From positions 1 through 7,560 of the forward strand of contig JAICVV010000092.1 in the NCBI GenBank assembly GCA_025935155.1: 7,560 nt of DNA. Reading direction: 5' to 3'. This document shows, in pieces, positions 1 to 5,662 of the stretch (the first letter of the stretch is position 1; each line of letters starts with the position of its first letter). The stretch is from Alphaproteobacteria bacterium (GTDB lineage Bacteria; Pseudomonadota; Alphaproteobacteria; Micropepsales; Micropepsaceae). Made by a program: the position numbers and the translations under genes. The notes under the pieces were generated by a model. The model worked only from the letters and a program-made list of their open reading frames with translations, searched no databases and was not told the DNA's origin.

Positions 1-444
1 GATGTTCAGCGTGTCCGCTACGAAGTGCGGCGGTTCCGGCAGCACCTGATCACCTATCTCGCCGTGATGGCGGTGCTCTTCCTGGTGAACGCTGCAACCG
101 GCGGATTCTGGTACGGCCATTGGTGGTTTTTCTGGATCGCCCTCATTTGGGGCGTGATCCTGGCATTGGAAGGGGCGCACCTGTTCGGCGACCATATCGG
201 CGGCGAGTGGGAGGACCGGATGGTGGCGCAGGTGGTCGCCCGCCGCCGCGGGCAGCCGCCCCCCGGTCCGGTGAGGCCATATACCCCACCGCCGCCGCCC
301 GGCTCGCCTGCCGGCTCGACTATCTATGATGCGCCCAACTCGCCTGCCCCCGAACCCGCGGCGCCCGCTCCGAGGGCGCCTGCTACGCCTGATTCCGAAC
401 CATCAGCCCCGGAATCCGGGCCGCCTACCCCGCCGGTGGTCTGA
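1..444 (+). CDS. 2TM-domain membrane protein with proline-rich tail (5' end probably outside window)
   Basis: Small inner-membrane protein of unknown role. The frame is open from base 1. A GTG at 25 could start a 139-residue protein, but the residues before it (VRYEVRR) fit the charged lead-in usual before a 2TM domain, so the true start probably lies upstream. Counting from the GTG, a first membrane helix spans about residues 8-27, a Trp/Phe-rich turn follows, and a second helix spans about 33-52. A charged stretch (GGEWEDRMVAQ) then ends the domain. The remaining roughly 65 residues are almost all Pro, Ala, Ser and Gly and must be disordered and cytoplasmic or periplasmic. The 2TM family is often found attached to histidine kinases or standing alone; no kinase is visible here. 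It ends about 29 nt before the preferred cysE start, so co-transcription is likely. The domain assignment is from pattern and is moderately sure; the function is unknown. Confidence 0.7.
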   Translation, partial: DVQRVRYEVRRFRQHLITYLAVMAVLFLVNAATGGFWYGHWWFFWIALIWGVILALEGAHLFGDHIGGEWEDRMVAQVVARRRGQPPPGPVRPYTPPPPPGSPAGSTIYDAPNSPAPEPAAPAPRAPATPDSEPSAPESGPPTPPVV

Positions 445-473
445 CGTGTGTCGTGTTGTGCTATGATGCGCTC

Positions 474-1292
474 ATGACCCTTCCGGCTGAAAAACTCGAA
501 GTTTGCGATCCTGTCTGGTCCGCGCTGCGCTCGCAGGCTGAGCAGCTGGTGGTCGCCGAACCGTCGATCGCCAGTTTTGCGCACGCCACGATCCTCAAAC
601 ACCAGCGGCTCGAAGATGCGCTCTCGTACCATCTCGCCAAGAAGATTGGGACAGATGACGTCAGCCCGATGCTGGCGCGCGAAATCTTCGACGAGGCGAT
701 GAACGCGGACCCGCGCATTGGGGAAGCGGTGCGCGCCGATCTGTCTGCGATATTCGAACGCGATCCAGCGTGCCATTCCTACGTGCAGGCATTCCTGTTT
801 TTCAAAGGCTTCCACGCCTTGCAGTGCTACCGGATTGCGCATTGGCTTTGGCTGCAGCAGCGGCACTGGCTTGCCTATTTCCTGCAAAGCCGTGTCTCGG
901 AACTATTCGCGGTAGATATCCATCCTGCTGCGGAGCTGGGCCGCGGCATTCTGATGGATCACGCGACCGGCATTGTCATCGGCGAAACTGCCGTGGTGGA
1001 GGACGATGTCTCGTTTCTCCATGGCGTGACCTTGGGCGGAACCGGAAAGGAAACCGGCGATCGCCATCCAAAGATTCGGCGCGGTGTGCTGCTCTCCGTC
1101 GGTGCGAAAGTGCTCGGCAATATTGAGGTTGGGGAATATTCGCGTGTCGGCGCAGGGAGTCTGGTGCTCAAGGCTGTCCCGGCGCATTGTACGGTGGCGG
1201 GTGTGCCGGCCAAGGTCATCGGCTGTGCCGGCTCGGACCGCCCCTCCCAGGATATGAATCAGGCGCTGGACGGGATCGATTTCCAGATCTGA
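474..1292 (+). CDS. cysE: Serine O-acetyltransferase CysE
   Basis: Transfers acetyl from acetyl-CoA to L-serine to give O-acetylserine, the committed step of cysteine biosynthesis, in the cytoplasm. The 272-residue product matches the usual length of about 273. Residues 1-140 form the helical N-terminal SAT domain (SFAHATILKH, FLFFKGFHALQCYRIAHWLW). Residues 145-250 are the left-handed beta-helix of hexapeptide repeats. The catalytic Asp-His pair is in MDHATGIVIGE (D162, H163), the second active-site His in GDRHPKIR (H198), and the acetyl-CoA region in GVTLGGTGK and AGVPAKVIG. The protein ends in isoleucine (DGIDFQI), as needed for docking into O-acetylserine sulfhydrylase. I chose ATG 474 over GTG 453, which would add seven residues with no family match; neither start has a strong ribosome binding site. 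It lies between the 2TM gene and the DUF3126-type gene, probably in one operon. Identification is firm. Confidence 0.97.
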   Translation: MTLPAEKLEVCDPVWSALRSQAEQLVVAEPSIASFAHATILKHQRLEDALSYHLAKKIGTDDVSPMLAREIFDEAMNADPRIGEAVRADLSAIFERDPACHSYVQAFLFFKGFHALQCYRIAHWLWLQQRHWLAYFLQSRVSELFAVDIHPAAELGRGILMDHATGIVIGETAVVEDDVSFLHGVTLGGTGKETGDRHPKIRRGVLLSVGAKVLGNIEVGEYSRVGAGSLVLKAVPAHCTVAGVPAKVIGCAGSDRPSQDMNQALDGIDFQI

Positions 1293-1341
1293 CGTGCTTG
1301 ACCGCCAAGCGGGAGCATGCGAGTGGCAGCCGCAGATGCAC

Positions 1342-1345
1342 GGAG
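1342..1345 (+). promoter_or_regulatory. Ribosome binding site of the DUF3126-type gene
   Basis: GGAG followed by 7 nt and then ATG 1353. This spacing favours ATG 1353 over the earlier in-frame start at 1317, whose extra 12 residues look unrelated to the family. Confidence 0.6.
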
Positions 1346-1352
1346 TACTTCC

Positions 1353-1583
1353 ATGACTCGCGGCGAAATCTGGCGGCTGGAAAAATACCTTCGTAACCTG
1401 TTTCGCCTCGATACCATCACGGTGGTCGAGAGGCCGAACCAGGCCGATTCAGTCGAGGTGCATGTCGCGGGTGAGTTCATCGGCATCATTTTCAAGGATG
1501 AAGAGGACGGCGACGTCTCCTATGCCTTCCAAATGGCTATCCTGGAGATGGACTTGCCACCTGCGCCGGCGAGCCGGAGCTGA
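1353..1583 (+). CDS. DUF3126-family small protein
   Basis: A 76-residue soluble protein with no signal peptide or membrane helix. It begins MTRGEIWRLEKYLRNLF, an amphipathic helix, followed by a small alternating-strand core (TITVVERP, SVEVHVAGEFIGIIF), an acidic turn (KDEEDGD) and the ending SYAFQMAILEMDL. This Glu/Asp-rich turn plus SYxFQMAIL pattern is what I know as DUF3126, a small family of alphaproteobacteria commonly encoded just after cysE. The function is unknown; the recurrent neighbourhood suggests a link to cysteine or sulfur metabolism, which is inference. It starts 60 nt after cysE, and a weak 5-bp hairpin (1296-1310) lies in that gap without a T-run, so it should be read from the cysE transcript. 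Its stop codon abuts the stop codon of the convergent gene with no base between them. Confidence 0.85.
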   Translation: MTRGEIWRLEKYLRNLFRLDTITVVERPNQADSVEVHVAGEFIGIIFKDEEDGDVSYAFQMAILEMDLPPAPASRS

Positions 1584-2306
1584 TTACTTTCCCCGCATGA
1601 AGGAGTGCATCAGCGTGTCGACGCCGCTGGCAATTTCGCGCCAGCGTGACAGCTGCGTGCGCTTGAAGCGGTAACTGACAGCCGCGTGATGCGCGAGGCG
1701 CATCTCTCGCAGGCAACTCGGGCTGGGAACGCTGTCGCTTCTGCGCACGCATCGTAGCACGACCATTCGCGTTCCGAAGCGGCCGACGAACAGATCTTCC
1801 CCGCGGTAACCGGAATCGTCGCGAAAGGCATATTGGGTCAGGCCAAACGGCCCGCGATGCCCGTGCGAATCGGCGGCGTATCCGAGATAGATTCGCTGAA
1901 AGCGGTCCTGCTCGCTGAGCTTCAGACCCTCGTCGTGCAGCAGAATGTACACAATGGGTGAATCCGCGGCGTTGCTTGAGAAGAGCTGCGCATCGGCATC
2001 GCTATAACCCCGAAAATCCGGAAGCATTGCGAATAACGCGACCTGGTTCTGCATTCCGCCTTTGCGAGACGCGCGATATCGGATGTAGTTCGAGGGAACG
2101 CTGAAATTCACCCCGCCGACAGAAAGCTCCACACGGTCTGTCTTGGCGGTCGGGGCTGGACGGTTTCCAATCAGTGCGGCCGGGGTGGGCGCGAGATAAT
2201 AGATAAGCACCGCGCCCGATAAGACGGCCGTTGCAGCAAAAACGGCAAGCGGAATTAGCCAGCCCGATCTTTCCCTGATTGCTTCTTCTTCCCCGACTCG
2301 CGTCAT
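1584..2306 (-). CDS. Single-pass membrane-anchored protein of unknown function
   Basis: A 240-residue protein. Residues 1-14 are charged and cytoplasmic; about 15-38 form one hydrophobic helix (GWLIPLAVFAATAVLSG and on); a Pro/Ala-rich spacer covers about 39-56; the rest is probably a periplasmic domain. This domain opens with strands (RVELSVGGVNFSVPSNYI) and carries two cysteines, C186 (VVLRCVRR) and C198 (PSPSCLRE), close enough to form a disulfide if exported. Near the C-terminus is AVSYRFKRTQLSRWREIASG, which could dock against a partner. I do not recognise a named family; it resembles conserved hypothetical proteins of alphaproteobacteria. ATG 2306 is preceded by AAGG at a reasonable distance. 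It is transcribed away from the small membrane protein at 2484 and ends directly against the DUF3126-type gene. It is a real gene judging by coding bias and coherent topology; its function is open. Confidence 0.8.
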   Translation of the reverse strand: MTRVGEEEAIRERSGWLIPLAVFAATAVLSGAVLIYYLAPTPAALIGNRPAPTAKTDRVELSVGGVNFSVPSNYIRYRASRKGGMQNQVALFAMLPDFRGYSDADAQLFSSNAADSPIVYILLHDEGLKLSEQDRFQRIYLGYAADSHGHRGPFGLTQYAFRDDSGYRGEDLFVGRFGTRMVVLRCVRRSDSVPSPSCLREMRLAHHAAVSYRFKRTQLSRWREIASGVDTLMHSFMRGK

Positions 2307-2483
2307 CGAGTAACCTTAATAAAGAATTGGCTGCATCAGAACCTTTCGATCGGTCATTGTACCAGGAACCTGCGAATTGGTCGTGCGAAGGAGTGTCATG
2401 CCAAAGCGGAATATGCCAGCGGTGTTCTGCGACCCGCCCCAGCCAGGCGCGCTACGCCTCCATTTCGCAGGACATGGATAGCC
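2307..2483. other. Divergent intergenic region
   Basis: 177 nt between two divergently transcribed membrane-protein genes, so promoters for both must lie here. An AT-richer patch near 2311-2330 sits next to the minus-strand start. I could not pick out a confident -35/-10 pair. A short direct repeat of gaattgg occurs twice. Nothing else stands out. Confidence 0.5.
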
Positions 2484-2774
2484 ATGTTACGGGAATTGGC
2501 AGTTCTTTTGTATGCAATCACCACCGGCTTTACCGCCTCCGGCATAGCGGGAAATCTGTATCGGGTTTTGGTCGGACAAAAAGAAAATTCTGTCCGCCCG
2601 GCCTATTACGCCACCATGGTCATCGCCGGGCCGAACGTTTTTCTCCAAAAGGCCGCGGAGGCGCGGCGTAAGAAAGACTGCTCATGGGTCGCTTTCTGGC
2701 TGGCTGCCGCCCTTTGCGGCTATTGGAGCCTCGCCATTGGGTTGCTCATTCTCAGTATTGCTTTGGCTCTCTGA
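2484..2774 (+). CDS. Small two-helix membrane protein of unknown function
   Basis: A 96-residue inner-membrane protein. A first hydrophobic segment spans about residues 4-24 (LAVLLYAITTGFTASGIAG). A conserved-looking polar loop follows, with NLYRVLVGQ and then VIAGPNVFLQKAAEARRKK, which is positively charged and probably cytoplasmic. A second segment, about 68-95, is long and hydrophobic (WVAFWLAAALCGYWSLAIGLL). The pattern of a GF/SGI/LYR first helix, AGPNVF loop and W-rich last helix recalls a small Rhizobiales family of unknown function (possibly DUF6949), but I cannot confirm that. ATG 2484 is supported by an AGGA about 11 nt upstream (2469-2472). It is a single gene with its own promoter region, divergent from the gene at 2306 and convergent with the propeller gene, which begins its stop codon only 3 nt further on. 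Confidence 0.75.
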   Translation: MLRELAVLLYAITTGFTASGIAGNLYRVLVGQKENSVRPAYYATMVIAGPNVFLQKAAEARRKKDCSWVAFWLAAALCGYWSLAIGLLILSIALAL

Positions 2775-2777
2775 TCA

Positions 2778-4283
2778 TTATTTACGCAACGCTTCATGCT
2801 TCACCGGCTTCAGCCGCTTGTCAGGATGAAGCGAAGCGTAGGATGGCGGGCGAGCGTCCCGGTGGCGTGCGGGATTTCCGCCATCGAGCGTGAAAACATA
2901 AAGCGATTTGTCGCCGGAACCCGCGATCACCATCCCGTCGGCAACGGTGGGCGATGAGTCGATACTTGCGCCGGTCAGGCCATTCCAAAGGGGAGAACAT
3001 GTCGGGCCGCCGCACCCCCCGGCCGCAAACGCCCAGATGCTATTATCGTGTGAGCCGACATAGATGACATCACCGGCAACTGCCGGAGAGGAGTATTGGA
3101 TCGCTCCATTCACTATTCCGGTCCAAACGGTCTTTCCGCTATTTGCGTTCAGCGCCAAAACCTCGCCATCCGTACCCCCGATATAGAGAATCCCATTGGC
3201 AATGGCCGGAGACGAAAGCAGACTCACGCCTACATTGGCCGTCCAGGCCGGCGCTCCGGTCGCGGCATTGAAAGCGTAAACCTTTTGATCCGGCGAACCG
3301 ATAAACACCCGCCCATTCGCCACTGCCGGCGAAGACTCGAGCGGCCCACCCGTTGCCGCGGAAGACCAGACTGGCGCCCCAGTCACGGCATCGAACGCGT
3401 ACACTCGGCCATCGAGCGAACCGATATAGACGTTCCCTTGGGCGACTGCCGGAGAAGAATAGTCGAGGCCGCCCGTGATTGCCGGTGCCGTCCAGGCAAG
3501 CGTGCCGGTTCCGGCGTTGAACGCATAGACTTTTCCGTCGCCCGCACAGCCGGCATAGACAATGCCATCGGCAATGACGGGGGATGAACTGATTGGCCCG
3601 CCCACGGCGGCGCTCCATACGACCGCTCCGTTTGCGCTCTTGAGAGCGTATAGCTTGCCATCGCTCGAGCCCACATAGATGTTACTGTTCGCGATGGCCG
3701 GCGAGGAGAGAATCGCTCCGCCCGTTGCAACACTCCATTTCAGTGTGCCCGTCGGGCTGAAGGCATAAAGCTTTCCATCGGCAGACCCAACGTAAATGGT
3801 CCCGTTATACGCAGCGGACGAGACTACGCTGCCGTTTGTGTTGGCGGTCCAGTCCAAATCGAGTCTGTTCACATTTGCAGCGGTGATCGTGTTTTCAGAC
3901 CGGTTGTAGCGACGGCTGCGTTCCTCGAATCCACGTTCTGCCCAGTTCGTGCGGACCGTGAAAACGGCATGCGCGGCGATTCCGTCGTGGCGTCCGACAG
4001 CGGTGATCCAATGCGTTCCGGGCGCCGCCCCCGCCGGAACCCTCAGGCCGTCGGCGCCGAAATTTCCGGAATCGTCGGTCACGTCAAGGAGCAGATCGGT
4101 GGTATCGAAATAGATATCGACAGCTTCGTTCGCGCCAAAACCGCTTCCGCTAACGTTGGTAGATATTCCGGGCCGGCCCAGGTTCGGCACATCTTTGACG
4201 GACACCCCCGCTCCAAAGGCGGGCAACGCCGTCGCTCCAGCCAGCAGAATGCCCGCTGCCGCCAGCATGCAAGTTCGCTTCAT
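2778..4283 (-). CDS. Secreted PQQ-like eight-bladed beta-propeller protein
   Basis: A 501-residue exported protein. Residues 1-25 are a signal peptide (MKRT, hydrophobic core, LPAFGA). Residues about 28-110 look like an Ig/IPT-TIG domain (ISTNVSGSGFGANEAVDIYF; PAGAAPGTHWITAVG). From about 140 a propeller follows, with repeats of the type VYxGSxDGKVYAFxAxTGxxxW, then SSPAVANG. Tryptophans recur at about 145, 183, 223, 264, 306, 347, 387 and 433, giving eight blades. Blade seven holds an insertion with two cysteines (C424, C429). A basic tail of about 32 residues follows the last strand. The repeats are of the PQQ_2/BamB type, but I see no quinoprotein active site, so a binding or scaffolding role is more likely than a dehydrogenase. 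ATG 4283 is preceded by GGGGGA and precedes a proper signal peptide; the TTG 18 nt earlier is less likely. It lies 75 nt after phoH on the same strand. Confidence 0.85.
   Translation of the reverse strand: MKRTCMLAAAGILLAGATALPAFGAGVSVKDVPNLGRPGISTNVSGSGFGANEAVDIYFDTTDLLLDVTDDSGNFGADGLRVPAGAAPGTHWITAVGRHDGIAAHAVFTVRTNWAERGFEERSRRYNRSENTITAANVNRLDLDWTANTNGSVVSSAAYNGTIYVGSADGKLYAFSPTGTLKWSVATGGAILSSPAIANSNIYVGSSDGKLYALKSANGAVVWSAAVGGPISSSPVIADGIVYAGCAGDGKVYAFNAGTGTLAWTAPAITGGLDYSSPAVAQGNVYIGSLDGRVYAFDAVTGAPVWSSAATGGPLESSPAVANGRVFIGSPDQKVYAFNAATGAPAWTANVGVSLLSSPAIANGILYIGGTDGEVLALNANSGKTVWTGIVNGAIQYSSPAVAGDVIYVGSHDNSIWAFAAGGCGGPTCSPLWNGLTGASIDSSPTVADGMVIAGSGDKSLYVFTLDGGNPARHRDARPPSYASLHPDKRLKPVKHEALRK
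2877..3851 (-). repeat. Eight tandem PQQ-like coding repeats of about 120 nt
   Basis: Tandem imperfect repeats inside the propeller gene, 38-46 codons each by the spacing of the blade tryptophans. Conserved parts are the VYxGSxDG turn, the YAF strand, xTGxxxW and the SSPAVANG strand. The seventh unit is longest because of its cysteine-bearing insertion. The repeats are diverged, so this is an old protein-level duplication rather than a recent DNA expansion. Confidence 0.8.
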
Positions 4284-4322
4284 AAATCCCCCAGCTTCCA
4301 AACTGCGACTCGGAAAGCGGGC

Positions 4323-4337
4323 GATTTAAGTTAAATC
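4323..4337. promoter_or_regulatory. AT-rich 15-bp palindrome upstream of propeller gene
   Basis: gatttaa-g-ttaaatc, perfect 7-bp arms with one central base, 40 nt upstream of ATG 4283 in a gap of only 75 nt. It contrasts with the GC-rich surroundings. It could be an operator for the propeller gene. It is not a CtrA site, since the two TTAA halves are 1 nt rather than 7 nt apart. Role is inferred only. Confidence 0.35.
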
Positions 4338-4353
4338 TACCGCCTTTGCCAGA

Positions 4354-4368
4354 CGTGCTCAGAGCACG
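4354..4368 (-). other. Perfect 15-bp inverted repeat over the phoH stop codon
   Basis: cgtgctc-a-gagcacg, 7-bp arms with one central base, spanning the last codons and TGA of phoH. As RNA it can form a 5-bp stem with a 5-nt loop. No U-run follows on the minus strand, so it is not a standard intrinsic terminator. It could be an attenuating or RNA-stabilising structure between phoH and the propeller gene. Confidence 0.3.
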
Positions 4369-5102
4369 GTTAACATGCTGCCGACGAGCGGGTGACGAAC
4401 GATATCGCTGTCGCCCAGACGGACGACCGAAATTTCCGGCACCTGCTCCAGGCGTTTGGCGATGTCTCCCAGGCCGGAAAGTCCCGGCAAAAGGTCCGTC
4501 TGATCCGGATCGCCCGTCAGCACCATGGTTGACCGCCAGCCAAGGCGCGTGAGCAGCATCTTCAGCTGTCCATAAGTACAGTTTTGGGCTTCATCGATGA
4601 CGACGAAGCAGTTGTTGAGCGTGCGGCCGCGCATGTAAGCGACGGGCGCCACTTCGATGGCGCCTTCGGCCAAGAGCGCTTTCAGCCGCTTGTTGCCGAG
4701 CCTCTCAGTGAGCGCGTCGTAGAGCGGCCGCAGGTATGGCGCGAGCTTCTCCTGCAGGTCGCCGGGGAGGAAGCCGAGGCTTTCGCCGGCTTCGACGGCT
4801 GGCCGGGTCAGCACAATGCGCGCGACGCGGCTCTGCTCCAGAGCTTCGACGGCCTTGGCGATAGCCAGATAGGTCTTGCCGGTGCCAGCCGGCCCCAGCG
4901 CCACCACAACCGAGCGCTCTTCAATGGCGTCTATGAGCCGCTGCTGGAGCGGACTCATTGCTCGGATGTTTTTTACGTATTTTCGGTCTCGCGCCCCGCC
5001 GTCCACCGGGGTCCAGCCGGCGGATGGAAACAGCGGATGCACGGTTGCTGACTCGCTATCCTGGTAGTCGCGCGTCTTGTGGCGCGCGGAACGCTTGGCC
5101 AT
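4359..5102 (-). CDS. PhoH-family ATPase, short form
   Basis: A 247-residue cytoplasmic P-loop ATPase of the PhoH family, related to the helicase core and thought to act on RNA. Residues 1-45 are a basic, probably flexible N-terminus. The core follows: AMSPLQQRLIDAI (Q-like entry helix), Walker A GPAGTGKT (70-77), TRPAVEAGESLGFLPGD (99-115), YMRGRTLNN (156-164), Walker B VVIDEAQN (167-174), TGDPDQTD (196-203) and DSDIVRHPLV (231-240). All hallmark motifs are intact. It lacks the extra N-terminal domain of the longer PhoH (about 330-350 residues) usually found beside ybeY, and no ybeY is here, so this is the standalone short paralogue. ATG 5102 has GGAG five bases upstream. The precise substrate of this subfamily is not known. 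Identification as PhoH is firm; the gene symbol is left blank because of the paralogy. Confidence 0.93.
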   Translation of the reverse strand: MAKRSARHKTRDYQDSESATVHPLFPSAGWTPVDGGARDRKYVKNIRAMSPLQQRLIDAIEERSVVVALGPAGTGKTYLAIAKAVEALEQSRVARIVLTRPAVEAGESLGFLPGDLQEKLAPYLRPLYDALTERLGNKRLKALLAEGAIEVAPVAYMRGRTLNNCFVVIDEAQNCTYGQLKMLLTRLGWRSTMVLTGDPDQTDLLPGLSGLGDIAKRLEQVPEISVVRLGDSDIVRHPLVGSMLTVL

Positions 5103-5107
5103 AGATG

Positions 5108-5111
5108 CTCC
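5108..5111 (-). promoter_or_regulatory. Ribosome binding site of phoH
   Basis: On the minus strand GGAG, then 5 nt, then ATG 5102. It supports that start. Confidence 0.6.
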
Positions 5112-5395
5112 GTACCGATGAGAGAAATACCGGAATAACAGAAATCAGTTGCGGGATACGCGGAACGAAATTGCTCGAATTCGGCTCTCGTGCAGGATCG
5201 CAACTTGGCTGCTCCCGGCTTGGCGCGACTCACTTGCGCATACTGAGAGTAGCGCGTTCCGGCCTGATCGTCTCGCGTCTTATATCGACGCATAAAGGGA
5301 TTCTCCGGTGCCGCTCTATGCCATTGAGGGCATTGCACCCGGACTGCCGGAAGAGAGGCAATACTGAATTGCGTCTACAGCAGTTCTGATAGGCC

Positions 5396-5417
5396 GCGTT
5401 CGCCTTCTAAGGAACGC
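5396..5417 (+). other. Imperfect hairpin before the candidate small ORF
   Basis: GCGTT (5396-5400) pairs with AACGC (5413-5417), and inside it CCT with AGG, separated by a 2-nt bulge on the 5' side and a 4-nt loop. No T-run follows. The AAGG at its 3' side would be the ribosome binding site of the candidate ORF at 5424, so the fold could hide it. Confidence 0.25.
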
Positions 5418-5423
5418 CAGCGT

Positions 5424-5657
5424 GTGTTTGGTGCGGTGCTCCGCGGCGGCAACGATTGGATCACCGCCTGCCGCAATGGCCTGATCGATGCGAGTACGGT
5501 GAGCACCGAAGATAAACAGATTCCGGGCAATTCGCTACCGCTGGGCGCCTTGTCGCGCAGTGCGGCAACTAGCGAAGCGGAGATGCAATGCTCGGACTTT
5601 CAGCGCAGATCTATCTCGATAACTAGCGCCGGTTCCGTGAAGATTTCGCAGTGGTGA
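5424..5657 (+). CDS. Candidate small ORF, unrecognised
   Basis: GTG-started frame of 77 codons, with AAGGA 10 nt upstream (5409-5413). Third-position GC (about 69 percent by my hand count) exceeds second-position GC (about 56 percent), a mild coding signal, strongest in the first two thirds. The sequence (VLRGGNDWITACRNGLIDAS, then a Ser/Thr-rich end) has no signal peptide, membrane helix or family I recognise. The same frame is open back to 5328, so it may instead be a relic of a longer gene. It stands alone and converges on the GYF-domain gene, ending 5 nt from it. Chance ORF is a real possibility. Confidence 0.22.
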   Translation: MFGAVLRGGNDWITACRNGLIDASTVSTEDKQIPGNSLPLGALSRSAATSEAEMQCSDFQRRSISITSAGSVKISQW

Positions 5658-5662
5658 AACGA

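Larger units (their letters stand above)
5103..5662. other. 560-nt region with no convincing gene
   Basis: This lies between the phoH start and the stop of the GYF-domain gene, so it must hold the phoH promoter. The first half (5103-5395) has no ORF with coding character on either strand; the 121-codon minus-strand frame at 4973-5338 has an unstructured composition and runs into phoH in another frame. I looked for tRNA T-loop signatures and found none. There is no T-run terminator for the GYF gene. The second half holds an imperfect hairpin and a weak candidate ORF listed separately. It could contain a small RNA or the remains of a lost gene. Confidence 0.5.

Noticed and set aside
324..887. 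187-codon minus-strand frame over the 2TM and cysE genes
   Set aside because: It is antisense to an unmistakable cysE, and its product has no family resemblance.
1296..1310. gcttg-accgc-caagc as a terminator after cysE
   Set aside because: The stem is only 5 bp with no T-run, and the DUF3126 gene follows closely with its own ribosome binding site. It is more likely a chance hairpin.
2279..2671. 130-codon plus-strand frame overlapping the small membrane gene
   Set aside because: It covers the divergent promoter region and runs through the small membrane gene in the wrong frame; the product is Cys/Arg/His-rich and lacks structure.
3096..3587. 163-codon plus-strand frame over the propeller gene
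   Set aside because: It mirrors the tandem propeller repeats in antisense, giving a repetitive Arg-rich product. It is an artefact of the repeats.
4323..4337. CtrA binding site
   Set aside because: The consensus needs two TTAA halves about 7 nt apart; here they are 1 nt apart.
4973..5338. 121-codon minus-strand frame upstream of phoH
   Set aside because: It overlaps the phoH start in a different frame, and its composition outside the overlap does not look coding.
5103..5662. tRNA gene in the long gap
   Set aside because: I found no T-loop signature with matching acceptor arms on either strand.
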